Assembly: GCF_006352475.1 (NCBI RefSeq)
Contig: NZ_VCMZ01000001.1
Span: 1,364,001 to 1,428,000, forward strand
Length of the DNA: 64,000 nt
Source: Acinetobacter pullicarnis
GTDB taxonomy: Bacteria; Pseudomonadota; Gammaproteobacteria; Pseudomonadales; Moraxellaceae
Direction: 5' to 3'
Shown here piece by piece: positions 34,567 to 42,367 of the stretch. Numbering within the stretch: the first letter of the stretch is position 1; every line of letters begins with the position of its first letter. The position numbers and the translations under genes are program-made. Under the pieces are notes generated by a model. The model saw only the letters and a program-made list of their open reading frames with translations, was not told the origin of the DNA and did no database searches.

Positions 34567-34591
34567 AGCATCCTGTACGGGTGCTTTTTTT
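34567..34591 (+). terminator. Terminator upstream of the DUF4760-like gene
   Basis: AGCATCC-TGTAC-GGGTGCT (one T.G pair) followed by seven T, about 10 bp before the next start. Confidence 0.7.
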
Positions 34592-34602
34592 GTGTCTAAG
34601 TT

Positions 34603-35304
34603 ATGGAAATTGATAATATTATATTGTTAAGAACTTTGATTTTGGTAATTCCATTTTTGATTTTATTTGGTTTTTTCTATTCAAGAGTTCGAGATACTTT
34701 TTTTCTAAAACCGAGAACTGATATTCAAATAAATATTATTATGATCTGCCTAGCTATAGTTTTTATAGAAACAGTTTATTGGAATATTGAATTAAAGAAT
34801 TACGAGTTTTTTGGATACGACCTAAATAGTTCGAGCGCGAGCGATGGCTCTAATATAATATTGATTTCATTGGGTATATTGGCTGCTGTTTTTGGTTGGT
34901 TATTTACATATAGGGGGCAAGTGCTGACAGCAACAAGAAGTCACTCCATTCAAACCTTGATGGCTTCAAGGTTATCTAATGAATACATGGAGCAGGTGAG
35001 GTTCGCGACAGAAGTATATAATAATTATAAAAATAATAATTTAAATCAAATTAGTCACGCTGAATTCAATGAACTAACGGGTGAAAAGATTGCGGCGATT
35101 CTTTACTTGTTAAATTATCTGGAGTTTATTTCTGTTGGCATACGTTTTGGCGACTTAGATGAAAAACTTATGAAGAATACGATGAAGTCAATAATAGGTG
35201 CAAATTACACTTTCTTTGAGCAAATTATTAAAGAGAAGCAGGCCAAGTCCCCGTCACTATATGAACACCTTACAGCCCTAAACAATAGGTGGAATGCCAA
35301 GTAA
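34603..35304 (+). CDS. DUF4760-like membrane protein (moron)
   Basis: A 233-residue membrane protein with about three N-terminal spans (LRTLILVIPFLILFGFFYS, INIIMICLAIVFIETVYW, NIILISLGILAAVFGWLFTY). The cytoplasmic half contains ILYLLNYLEFISVGIRFGDL, resembling DUF4760. It is strongly AT-rich and sits between terminators, so it is probably a recent accessory gene. Members of this family are uncharacterised; a role in exclusion of other phages would fit its shape but is not shown. Confidence 0.65.
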   Translation: MEIDNIILLRTLILVIPFLILFGFFYSRVRDTFFLKPRTDIQINIIMICLAIVFIETVYWNIELKNYEFFGYDLNSSSASDGSNIILISLGILAAVFGWLFTYRGQVLTATRSHSIQTLMASRLSNEYMEQVRFATEVYNNYKNNNLNQISHAEFNELTGEKIAAILYLLNYLEFISVGIRFGDLDEKLMKNTMKSIIGANYTFFEQIIKEKQAKSPSLYEHLTALNNRWNAK

Positions 35305-35351
35305 TTTTTATTGGTAGTCAAAGCGCCTTAATGTGCAATGTAAATAAGATG

Positions 35352-35376
35352 AACCACCTCAGGGTGGTTTTTTTAT
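35352..35376 (+). terminator. Terminator
   Basis: AACCACC-TCAG-GGTGGTT followed by T run. Confidence 0.75.
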
Positions 35377-35421
35377 ATCCAATAAATCATAATGTTGTCA
35401 CTTAAGAAATATTGTGATGAC

Positions 35422-35970
35422 ATGAAAAAAATACTTTTGATGGCTTTGGTGGTTGGGTTGGTTGGGTGTGGTAAGTCTCAAAAAGAGAAAGAGATGGAAG
35501 AAATGGAAGCACAGGTAACACAGTCGATGACAAAAGAAATTCGTGAAGGAAAAACATGGGACTACTACTCAACAACCAATAGTAGCGGATTGACTATTCA
35601 AACTTGGGCTTTAATTGACGAGGGCGCTGTATATAAATCTCCATACGCAAGATTGATTGTGCAAAAACTATCTAGCGGCATAGATAAGGTATCAATAATA
35701 GCTGAGCACACTGAATTTGGGTGTAAGCAGGAGTACTGCTCTTTTGTGGCAAAATTTGATGATACAGAACAAACATATACTTTTGATGCGTCAACATCAT
35801 CGCCAAACAGGCAGGTTATTTTAAAGTTGTTGGATTCTGAGGTCCCGCAATTTATCGATATGTTGAAAAAGTCCAAAAAATTAACTGTTAGTGGCGGATT
35901 CTTTATGGTGGAGATGCCTAGCGCAACCTTTAATACAGACGGCTTAAGCAAACTAAAAGTATCCCCGTAG
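35422..35970 (+). CDS. Phage-encoded lipoprotein (moron)
   Basis: A 182-residue lipoprotein: MKKILLMALVVGLVGC is a classical type II signal peptide with lipobox LVGC. A Lys/Glu-rich linker follows, then a beta-rich domain with a Cys pair (FGCKQEYCSFVAKFDD). I start at 35422, where the signal peptide begins, not at the in-frame ATG 30 bp upstream. Between two terminators. No family recognised; an envelope-level exclusion role is plausible. Confidence 0.65.
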   Translation: MKKILLMALVVGLVGCGKSQKEKEMEEMEAQVTQSMTKEIREGKTWDYYSTTNSSGLTIQTWALIDEGAVYKSPYARLIVQKLSSGIDKVSIIAEHTEFGCKQEYCSFVAKFDDTEQTYTFDASTSSPNRQVILKLLDSEVPQFIDMLKKSKKLTVSGGFFMVEMPSATFNTDGLSKLKVSP

Positions 35971-35991
35971 TGCTAATAAATAACTAGCCAG

Positions 35992-36014
35992 ACCCACTTC
36001 GGTGGGTTTTTTAT
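35992..36014 (+). terminator. Terminator (first of a tandem pair)
   Basis: ACCCAC-TTCG-GTGGGT followed by six T. Confidence 0.75.
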
Positions 36015-36026
36015 TACTTAATTTTC

Positions 36027-36051
36027 AGCCCACTTCCTGTGGGCTTTTTTA
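36027..36051 (+). terminator. Terminator (second of a tandem pair)
   Basis: AGCCCAC-TTCCT-GTGGGCT followed by T run, about 20 bp before the tape measure start. Confidence 0.75.
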
Positions 36052-36069
36052 CGTCTACAGGAAACTAGA

Positions 36070-39000
36070 ATGACTCAAGAATCAAGACTCGTCATCGTTA
36101 TTGACTCAAAGAATGCTGAAAAAAATACAGTAGCTTTGCGTGAAGAATTAACAAAAATTTTCAATGAGGGCAATAAGGCTAGCGGCTCCACCGAGCATTT
36201 TGGGGCTTCCGCCAAGTCTGCCGGCAACTCAGCTCAAGGTATGGCTGCAAGTGTTGGCACATCAACAAGGGCGCTTGATGAGCAGGCAAAAAAAGCTAGT
36301 GAAAACACCAATGCTATTAAGGAGATGGCTAAAGTTGTTGCGGGGTTTATTGCAATAGATAAGGGTATTGCGATGGCTGACGGCTACACGCAAATGGCTG
36401 CACGTATTCGTATCGCAACATCGAGTACAGAAGAATACAATCTCGTACAAAAGCGACTATTTGAGACCGCTAACACAACATATCGATCGCTAGCAGAGGC
36501 GCAAGAGGTTTATCTAGGTATTGAGTCATCAATTAAGCTCATGGGGAAGACCACAATACAAGCACTAGATGTAACTGATGCAATGTCATTCGCATTTACG
36601 GCAAACGCCACCGCAGCCGACAAGGCTCAAAGCGCCCTAAATGCTTACAGCAAATCACTTGATCAAGGTAAAGTTGGTAATGATCAATGGATTAGCATTA
36701 TGCAGGCAATTCCAGGCATTGCATCCGATATCTCTAAGTACCTAAAAGAAAGTGGACAAGATGCCTTAGCAACTGAGCAGAAAGTTAGGGAGATGGGTAT
36801 ATCAGGCAAAGTAAGCGTGGGCTTGATGACTGATGCACTGGAGGCAAATAAAGGAAAATACAAAGACCTTGCTGATAGCATGGACAATAGTTTTAAGGAT
36901 GGCCTAACAACTCTAACCAATAGTGTTACTAAGTTTCTTGGCGAACTAAATATGGCAACCAAAGGGACGAACACTCTTGCAGCAGGCCTTGGTATTCTTG
37001 GTGAGAATGTAGATAAGATTGCTATTTTAGGTGGTATCGCTGCATCTATTTATGCGGGGCGACTGGCTCAGGCATTTGTAATCTCAGCGCAAAAAGCAGC
37101 ATGGAATACTGTTGCAATGGTGACACAAGCTGGCGCAATGACCACAGCAGCTACCGCAGCAAAAAACCTGTATTGGGCTCTTGGTGGGCCGGTTGGGGTG
37201 ATTGTTGGTGTTGCAGGCACAGTTGCTTCGATGTATATGCTTAGAGACTCAGCAAAAGAAACAACCCCTGTTCTTGATAAGCAAAACAAGTCAGTTAAAG
37301 ATCTCACTGAAGAATATGTGAAGTTGGACGAAGCGGCTCAACGGCAAGCTACCCGCGATCAAATTAATGAGATAGATGGATTAACGAAAACATACGACAA
37401 ACAAGTCATTGCAATGACGGGGCTTGGTCGTGTTGTTATGAACAACACAGATTTAACGTTAAAAGATAGAGAAGCAGCCAAGTCTCTTTATGAGCAATAC
37501 ATAAAGGGGGAAATAAGTGCAGAGCAGTTTGCAACAAGCCTAAATAACCTAAGTTCGGTTAATAAGGAGCTAAAAGAGCGCATTGATAAACAGGCATCAG
37601 CAACTATTGACTCCAACACAGCCATGCAGCTTGCAATCAACATTCGAGATGCTTTTCTTGGAAAATCAAAAGAAACTGTAACAGCCCACGATAATGAATC
37701 TGAGGCAATTAAGCGCAAGAAGGCTGCACTTGATGCATTAAATGGTGTTAGCGAGGAACAGAATGCTAAAAATGAACTATGGATGCGCAATGTCAAGGCA
37801 GCAGGAGGCAATAAGTATGCTACCGAATGGGCGAACTTTATCGAGTCATGGAAAGACAAAAACAAACTTCCGCTTGACAAGGCTTTGGATGAAGGTCAGC
37901 TTAAAATTGCACAAAAAGAATTCTTAGTTGCTCAAGATCGCGCAAAACTACAGGATAAAATCACTCAAGCAGCCCAAGCCACAACCAAAGAACTCAAAGA
38001 GCAAGCCAAAATATCCAAAGGCCTCGGCAACGGCATGGTTAGCAACTCCCACTTAAAGGGCTTACCGATTAAAAGCGGTGAGTCAACATCTGGTGGTAAA
38101 GTCCGTGGTTACACGGCGGAATTTGCTCAGATTCTTGGCAAGGAGTTAAAAAGCTCAATAGGTGCCTTCACTGGCTTTAATGATAAATACCACCAAGGTA
38201 AAGGTGGTAAGCACCCCCAAGGTCAGGCGTTCGATCTGCGCCTAAATAATGGCGCAAATAGCGCCAATGTTGATGCACAAATCAAAGCTTTAGCTGATAA
38301 ATATGGCTATGTAGTGAAGACCTTGGATGAGTATAAAAACCCATCCAAAAATGCAACTGGCGGGCACATGCATGTCAGCGTAACTGGTCGCAAAGGCGGC
38401 AGTAGCTCCGCCTCTGATTATCTCAAACAGCAAAAGGCCGACATCAAAGACCAAAAAGACGCAGAGCGCGAAGCCGAACAAGCTGCTAAAAACCGTGTTC
38501 AGCTTGAAATGAATGTTGCTGATCAGGTCACTAAAATCAAAATGAAACTCGCTGAAGACTTAAAAGAAGTCGACAAAGCTGGATTTAGTGATGATCAAGC
38601 CAAGGCGCTTAGGGCTAAGTACCAAGCTCAAGCCGACAGTGAAATTGAGCTTGCAAAGTTTGCTCTAAAAACCAAAATTGACGACTTCTCTGACTTTCAG
38701 AAAACAGAAATGCAAATGCTTGAAAAAAGCTATGCACAGAAGAAAGTCTATGCAATGCAGGATTTAGAGCTGAATGCTAATGAGCGCAAGGAGGCTGTAG
38801 CTTTACTTGAAACACAATTGCAGATTGAAAAAGGCTATTTAGAGTTAGCGAAAGAACAGCGCTTATTTCAAATGCGTCAACAATTCTTGACTGAATCGCA
38901 AGCAATGCAAGAGCGTTACAGGCTTGAAGAATTGGAGCTTGGAAAAATAAATGATGTTCAAGAGCGCAACTTTAAGCGTCAAATGAATCGGCTTGAAAAA

Positions 39001-40005
39001 GAGGTTGAGGCCAGAAAGCAACTGCAATCAACTGCAATCGCATGGGCCAACATTGAATCTCAAATGGGAGGGTCAACAGGCAGGGCGCAAGTCGAACAAG
39101 ACCGCTTTAGTCGTACAGATGCATCACAGCAAGTGTTTGACGCACAAATGAATGGCGTGAATATGGGTGAACAGGATGCAATGGACCGCATTCAAGAACA
39201 AAGATCGCAAGACCTTATCACTCAGCAGCAATTTGAAGATCAGAAGACAGCAATTATTCAGACTGCCATGGAGACACGTCAGGCTATTTATGATGGGTTT
39301 TCTAATCGACAAATTGAAATTGAAAACGCCTATCAGCTTGACTCTATCAACCTTCAAATGACTCAAGCGCAGCAGTTGACTGGTTCATTTGCTGGGATGT
39401 TTAAGGGGATTTTGGGTGAGTCATCTAGCGCTTATCGAGCTATGTATGCGACACAACAAGCATTCGCGCTTGCTCAGGCAGGGATGAATATGTGGTCATC
39501 TGCATCCAAGGCATACAATGACTCTCTAAGTCCAACTGTATGGGGGAGAATGGCTGATGCTGGTAAAGCGATGCTCGACCAAGGCACATTCATTGCGATG
39601 ATTCAGGCTGCAACCCCCCGAGGCTTCGCAACAGGCGGCTACGTTCGTGGTCCCGGTACAAGCACAAGCGATTCAATCCCCACTTTTCTTTCTGACAAAG
39701 AGTTTGTTGTAAAGGCTTCATCGGTCCAAAGTATTGGTGTTGATAATCTCAATGCAATGAATCAGACGGGGCAACTGCCACAAGTTCAGCGCGAAAGACG
39801 GCAGGCGCAGGCGATTGGTGCCGCAACTCTTGTGCAGCCCAAAATCACAATCATCAACCAGACTTCTCAACCAGTTCAAGCTGAAAGTGAATGGGATGGG
39901 AATGAGTTGAAAGTGATTCTGACTGAAATGCAAAAACAGAATGAGGCTATGGTTGATCAGAAGATTGAAAAACGCTTTAGGATGTCTGGGCGTCAAGGTT
40001 GGTAA
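36070..40005 (+). CDS. Tape measure protein with embedded M15-type peptidase domain
   Basis: A 1311-residue tape measure protein that sets tail length and is ejected during infection. The N-terminal part (about 90-300, GYTQMAARIRIATSSTEEYN, AMQAIPGIASDISKY-like) is the tape measure core. Hydrophobic segments follow (about 320-400). At about 665-770 is a peptidase-like domain with KHPQGQAFDLRL and GGHMHVSVTG, the His-x3-Gly-x2-Phe-Asp and His-x-His zinc pattern of M15 enzymes. Long coiled coils fill the rest. The embedded peptidase probably cuts peptidoglycan at entry. Confidence 0.9.
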   Translation: MTQESRLVIVIDSKNAEKNTVALREELTKIFNEGNKASGSTEHFGASAKSAGNSAQGMAASVGTSTRALDEQAKKASENTNAIKEMAKVVAGFIAIDKGIAMADGYTQMAARIRIATSSTEEYNLVQKRLFETANTTYRSLAEAQEVYLGIESSIKLMGKTTIQALDVTDAMSFAFTANATAADKAQSALNAYSKSLDQGKVGNDQWISIMQAIPGIASDISKYLKESGQDALATEQKVREMGISGKVSVGLMTDALEANKGKYKDLADSMDNSFKDGLTTLTNSVTKFLGELNMATKGTNTLAAGLGILGENVDKIAILGGIAASIYAGRLAQAFVISAQKAAWNTVAMVTQAGAMTTAATAAKNLYWALGGPVGVIVGVAGTVASMYMLRDSAKETTPVLDKQNKSVKDLTEEYVKLDEAAQRQATRDQINEIDGLTKTYDKQVIAMTGLGRVVMNNTDLTLKDREAAKSLYEQYIKGEISAEQFATSLNNLSSVNKELKERIDKQASATIDSNTAMQLAINIRDAFLGKSKETVTAHDNESEAIKRKKAALDALNGVSEEQNAKNELWMRNVKAAGGNKYATEWANFIESWKDKNKLPLDKALDEGQLKIAQKEFLVAQDRAKLQDKITQAAQATTKELKEQAKISKGLGNGMVSNSHLKGLPIKSGESTSGGKVRGYTAEFAQILGKELKSSIGAFTGFNDKYHQGKGGKHPQGQAFDLRLNNGANSANVDAQIKALADKYGYVVKTLDEYKNPSKNATGGHMHVSVTGRKGGSSSASDYLKQQKADIKDQKDAEREAEQAAKNRVQLEMNVADQVTKIKMKLAEDLKEVDKAGFSDDQAKALRAKYQAQADSEIELAKFALKTKIDDFSDFQKTEMQMLEKSYAQKKVYAMQDLELNANERKEAVALLETQLQIEKGYLELAKEQRLFQMRQQFLTESQAMQERYRLEELELGKINDVQERNFKRQMNRLEKEVEARKQLQSTAIAWANIESQMGGSTGRAQVEQDRFSRTDASQQVFDAQMNGVNMGEQDAMDRIQEQRSQDLITQQQFEDQKTAIIQTAMETRQAIYDGFSNRQIEIENAYQLDSINLQMTQAQQLTGSFAGMFKGILGESSSAYRAMYATQQAFALAQAGMNMWSSASKAYNDSLSPTVWGRMADAGKAMLDQGTFIAMIQAATPRGFATGGYVRGPGTSTSDSIPTFLSDKEFVVKASSVQSIGVDNLNAMNQTGQLPQVQRERRQAQAIGAATLVQPKITIINQTSQPVQAESEWDGNELKVILTEMQKQNEAMVDQKIEKRFRMSGRQGW

Positions 40006-40020
40006 ATAAACTTGATGGAT

Positions 40021-40043
40021 AAGCCACCTCGGTGGCTTTTTAG
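40021..40043 (+). terminator. Terminator after the tape measure gene
   Basis: AAGCCACC-TC-GGTGGCTT followed by a short T run. Confidence 0.75.
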
Positions 40044-40152
40044 TAACTCCGCTTTGCCCCAAGTTTTTATATTGAATATAATTGTTTGATTTTAAATGTA
40101 TTATTATTTGGTGTGAAAACTTGGGTATTTTTAATAATGTTGTGGTACGTTG

Positions 40153-40181
40153 TTGAATACATTAAAATAGTTGCTTATATT
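40153..40181 (+). promoter_or_regulatory. Promoter of the mini-CRISPR array
   Basis: TTGAAT (40153-40158), a 17-bp spacer and TATATT (40176-40181). Predicted start about 40188, at the first repeat. The preceding 110 bp are AT-rich, like a short CRISPR leader. Confidence 0.6.
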
Positions 40182-40186
40182 TTACT

Positions 40187-40394
40187 GTTTACTGCCACGT
40201 AGGCAGCTTAGAAAACTAGACCTTTCAGAGCAGCGAACGCGAACATGTTTACTGCCACGTAGGCAGCTTAGAAAATTCAGCAAAATAGTTTTAGGCTTTA
40301 GGCGGAGTTCACTGCCACGTAGGCAGCTTAGAAAAGCCTTTGGGCGAAAGATGGAAATCTTTGGTGGTTCACTGCCATATAGGCAGCTTAAGTA
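40187..40394 (+). CRISPR. Type I-F mini-CRISPR array without cas genes: 4 repeats, 3 spacers
   Basis: Repeats of 28 bp at 40187-40214, 40247-40274, 40307-40334 and 40367-40394, with an exact 60-bp period and 32-bp spacers at 40215-40246, 40275-40306 and 40335-40366. Each repeat begins GTTTACTG or GTTCACTG and has the Cas6f (Csy4) hairpin CTGCC-ACGTA-GGCAG, then CTTAGAAA. The last repeat has loop ATATA and ends AGTA, as is usual for the terminal repeat. Repeat and spacer lengths fit type I-F. No cas gene lies in the window, so processing would use the host's machinery. Confidence 0.92.
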
Positions 40395-40420
40395 AAAAGC
40401 ACCCTGGGGTGCAACACTAA

Positions 40421-40443
40421 ACCGCCATCACGGCGGTTTTTTA
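40421..40443 (+). terminator. Terminator after the mini-array
   Basis: ACCGCC-ATCAC-GGCGGT followed by six T. With the promoter at 40153 it defines a transcript of about 255 nt containing only the array. Confidence 0.75.
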
Positions 40444-40545
40444 TTACCTGCACCTTTTAGCATTTTTCGTCACCGCAAGTATCTTAGTGTTTGCTTAATG
40501 TTTAATAGTGTTGTATAAAAAAAGAGCAACTTCAAGGAGTGAGCC

Positions 40546-40665
40546 ATGATAGATAAAACTATAGATGTACTCGTATTATTGTTGTTCTTTTTATTAGCCA
40601 CAACTATTTTATACCTAATAGGGCAATCAGTAGGCCATGATTTTACGGCCTTCAGGATTAGCTAA
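40546..40665 (+). CDS. 39-residue single-span membrane peptide
   Basis: AAGGAG ribosome site six bases before the ATG. The peptide has one long hydrophobic helix (VLVLLLFFLLATTILYLIG) and a short polar end (DFTAFRIS). Terminators on both sides make it an independent unit next to the mini-array. Function unknown; it resembles small phage membrane peptides. Confidence 0.5.
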   Translation: MIDKTIDVLVLLLFFLLATTILYLIGQSVGHDFTAFRIS

Positions 40666-40690
40666 ATAATAATCACATTATTTTAAACCA

Positions 40691-40712
40691 AAGCACCCTG
40701 GGGTGCTTTTTT
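40691..40712 (+). terminator. Terminator
   Basis: AAGCACC-CTG-GGGTGCTT followed by T run. A similar hairpin, GCACCCTGGGGTGC, lies at 40399-40412 without a T run. Confidence 0.7.
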
Positions 40713-40815
40713 GTTGTCTGCGCCGTGAAGCGGTTTTGCACAGCAAGTAAGCTCTCACGACAATAATTGGCGCACTTGATTGGTTGACTTCTTGACTTTT
40801 ACAAATAAATCAAAA

Positions 40816-40844
40816 TTGACGTCACAGTCGTTAGTGGTTATATT
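40816..40844 (+). promoter_or_regulatory. Sigma-70 promoter of the second moron unit
   Basis: TTGACG (40816-40821), a 17-bp spacer and TATATT (40839-40844), close to consensus. It should drive 40903-41695 independently of late phage transcription, including in the lysogen. Confidence 0.7.
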
Positions 40845-40902
40845 GTGTGGATAACCCTGTTATCAAAAGATCAGAGGGTGTTTTTGTCTAAGGAGATATC
40901 TC

Positions 40903-41145
40903 ATGAGTTATGCAAGTGCTTTTATTGAGGGTATGCGCTCAGCTTTTGATTTTGCACCGAAACAGAAGAACCATAAAGCCAATTTTATTACACAAGCCAA
41001 CACCTTGCAGGTTGATGTTGAGGTATCGAGTACTGTGGCTGGTGCTTGGATTTCTGTCGGCTCACACATGCGGAAAGCTGGAGATTCATATGTATCGAAG
41101 CACCCAGCACAAGAAAAGGCGACATTAAGTGCCAGACAGCAATAA
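40903..41145 (+). CDS. Small soluble protein with its own promoter
   Basis: An 80-residue basic protein (SYASAFIEGMRSAFDFAPKQ, then VDVEVSSTVAGAWISVGSHM). The ATG follows AAGGAGATATCTC, a strong ribosome site, about 55 bp after a consensus promoter. Not recognised. Its size, isolated promoter and place near a type I-F mini-array make it a candidate anti-CRISPR or exclusion protein, which is only a hypothesis. Confidence 0.65.
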   Translation: MSYASAFIEGMRSAFDFAPKQKNHKANFITQANTLQVDVEVSSTVAGAWISVGSHMRKAGDSYVSKHPAQEKATLSARQQ

Positions 41146-41695
41146 GAAATCACCTAAAGTAAATCTTGATATAGAAATAAATACAAATCCTAAAGTCACC
41201 TCAGTCAATACAGGCGACCACCCTCAGTATCAAATGATGCAGGCTTCTTTTCAGTCTATAAAAACTCCATACCTTCCTCCTGAATTTCTAGAGGCTTATG
41301 ACAAGGTCTTACCTGGTGCATCCCGTGAGATTTTTGATTTAATCCATGAAGAACAAAAGTTTCAGATGGAAATAAAGCGTAAAGAAATGGAGTTTACTGA
41401 AAGGAGTCTTGTTCGTGGTGAAACCATTGATGCAGCAAATATTAGAGAGCAAGATTCCCTAAATAGCGCAAGAAATAGGGAAATAGATATTAAGGCGCGA
41501 GGTCAGTTGTTTGCCTTTACAATTACAGTGATCTTGCTGTTAGCTGCATTTGGCTTTGCCTATCTAGGGCACATAATTCTTGCTGGTTCATGCATAGGGA
41601 TTATTGTTGCAATGGCTGTGGTAATGTTTTTACAAAAACCATTTGGGCATGAGAGTGCTGACGGATCAAAGGTTAATGGTAGTGATACCAAGTAA
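41129..41695 (+). CDS. DUF2335 family membrane protein
   Basis: A 188-residue protein starting at GTG and overlapping the upstream stop by 17 bp. A soluble part with LPPEFLEAYDKVLPGASREI and a charged coiled coil (EQKFQMEIKRKEMEFTERSL) leads into two C-terminal transmembrane helices (FAFTITVILLLAAFGFAYLG, IILAGSCIGIIVAMAVVMFL). This is the DUF2335 arrangement. The family is uncharacterised and common in prophages. Co-transcribed with the 80-residue gene. Confidence 0.75.
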   Translation: MPDSNKKSPKVNLDIEINTNPKVTSVNTGDHPQYQMMQASFQSIKTPYLPPEFLEAYDKVLPGASREIFDLIHEEQKFQMEIKRKEMEFTERSLVRGETIDAANIREQDSLNSARNREIDIKARGQLFAFTITVILLLAAFGFAYLGHIILAGSCIGIIVAMAVVMFLQKPFGHESADGSKVNGSDTK

Positions 41696-41723
41696 CTAAT
41701 CACACCTTAAATGATATTCAAGC

Positions 41724-41747
41724 CCACTCACCAGAGTGGGTTTTTTA
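41724..41747 (+). terminator. Terminator after the DUF2335 gene
   Basis: CCCACTC-ACCA-GAGTGGG followed by six T. Confidence 0.75.
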
Positions 41748-41760
41748 TTGGAGAAAATAA

Positions 41761-42006
41761 TTGAAATCAAAACTTATCGCCGTGGCCATCGCAGTTTTAA
41801 TTGCGGTGGCCTTTTTAATTCCGATACTGCTCATTGAAGATCAATATCAATTGGGTTTTGCCACGGCGTTTGTGCTTGGCTTGAGTCTTTCATTATTGAT
41901 GGGACGAGGTTTTAAACGTCAATCGAAAGGAAGAGAGATTGGTGATGCGGTTAAAAGAATCATTGCACAAGAACAGAGGCAAGGTGGATCACTACGCCAT
42001 AAATAG
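41761..42006 (+). CDS. Small two-span membrane protein
   Basis: An 81-residue protein beginning at TTG with GGAG 7-8 bases upstream. Two hydrophobic helices (LIAVAIAVLIAVAFLIPILL, LGFATAFVLGLSLSLLMG) are followed by a basic tail. No family recognised. It sits just before the tail M-like gene, outside the second moron unit. Confidence 0.6.
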   Translation: MKSKLIAVAIAVLIAVAFLIPILLIEDQYQLGFATAFVLGLSLSLLMGRGFKRQSKGREIGDAVKRIIAQEQRQGGSLRHK

Positions 42007-42015
42007 GTTAATCAC

Positions 42016-42360
42016 ATGAGCGACAGACTATTTAATTATGAATCCGACCTAGAGGGTAATAGCGCAACGAACCAATTTAGCGTGCTGACTTCAAAGTTCG
42101 GTGATGGTTACGAGCAAAATACCAGTGTCGGAATCAACAACAAAAAGGGCCAATGGGCATATCAACGCACAGCCTATTTAGCTGAGATTGAAGCGATCGA
42201 AACATTCTTCGATGACCACAAAGGCGCTGACTCGTTTCTTTGGAACCATCCGACCGATGGCGAAGTTCGGGTTAAGACCGATGTTCAATATCAGAAAGTT
42301 AACCTAGGTGGCGACGTTTGGCGCATTTCAACCACCTTCTTTCAATCATTTAATCCGTGA
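42016..42360 (+). CDS. Minor tail protein, lambda M-type
   Basis: A 114-residue protein: LTSKFGDGYEQNTSVGINNK, AEIEAIETFFDDHKGADSFL, and a C-terminal VWRISTTFFQSFNP. This is the lambda gpM family, which works with L, K and I at the tail tip. The fibre gene follows after 7 bp. Confidence 0.82.
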   Translation: MSDRLFNYESDLEGNSATNQFSVLTSKFGDGYEQNTSVGINNKKGQWAYQRTAYLAEIEAIETFFDDHKGADSFLWNHPTDGEVRVKTDVQYQKVNLGGDVWRISTTFFQSFNP

Positions 42361-42367
42361 GAAAAAT

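Noticed and set aside
40215..40366. Spacers matching the prophage or host sequence in this window
   Set aside because: I looked for both orientations of each spacer and saw no match, but this was by eye only.
40171..40395. Open frame reading through the CRISPR repeats
   Set aside because: The translated repeats (LPRRQLRK) are just the 28-bp DNA repeats in one frame; no coding signals.
24374..40712. Recurrent GCACCC/GGGTGC hairpins as a dispersed repeat family
   Set aside because: They differ in loop and flanks and are best explained as individual terminators.
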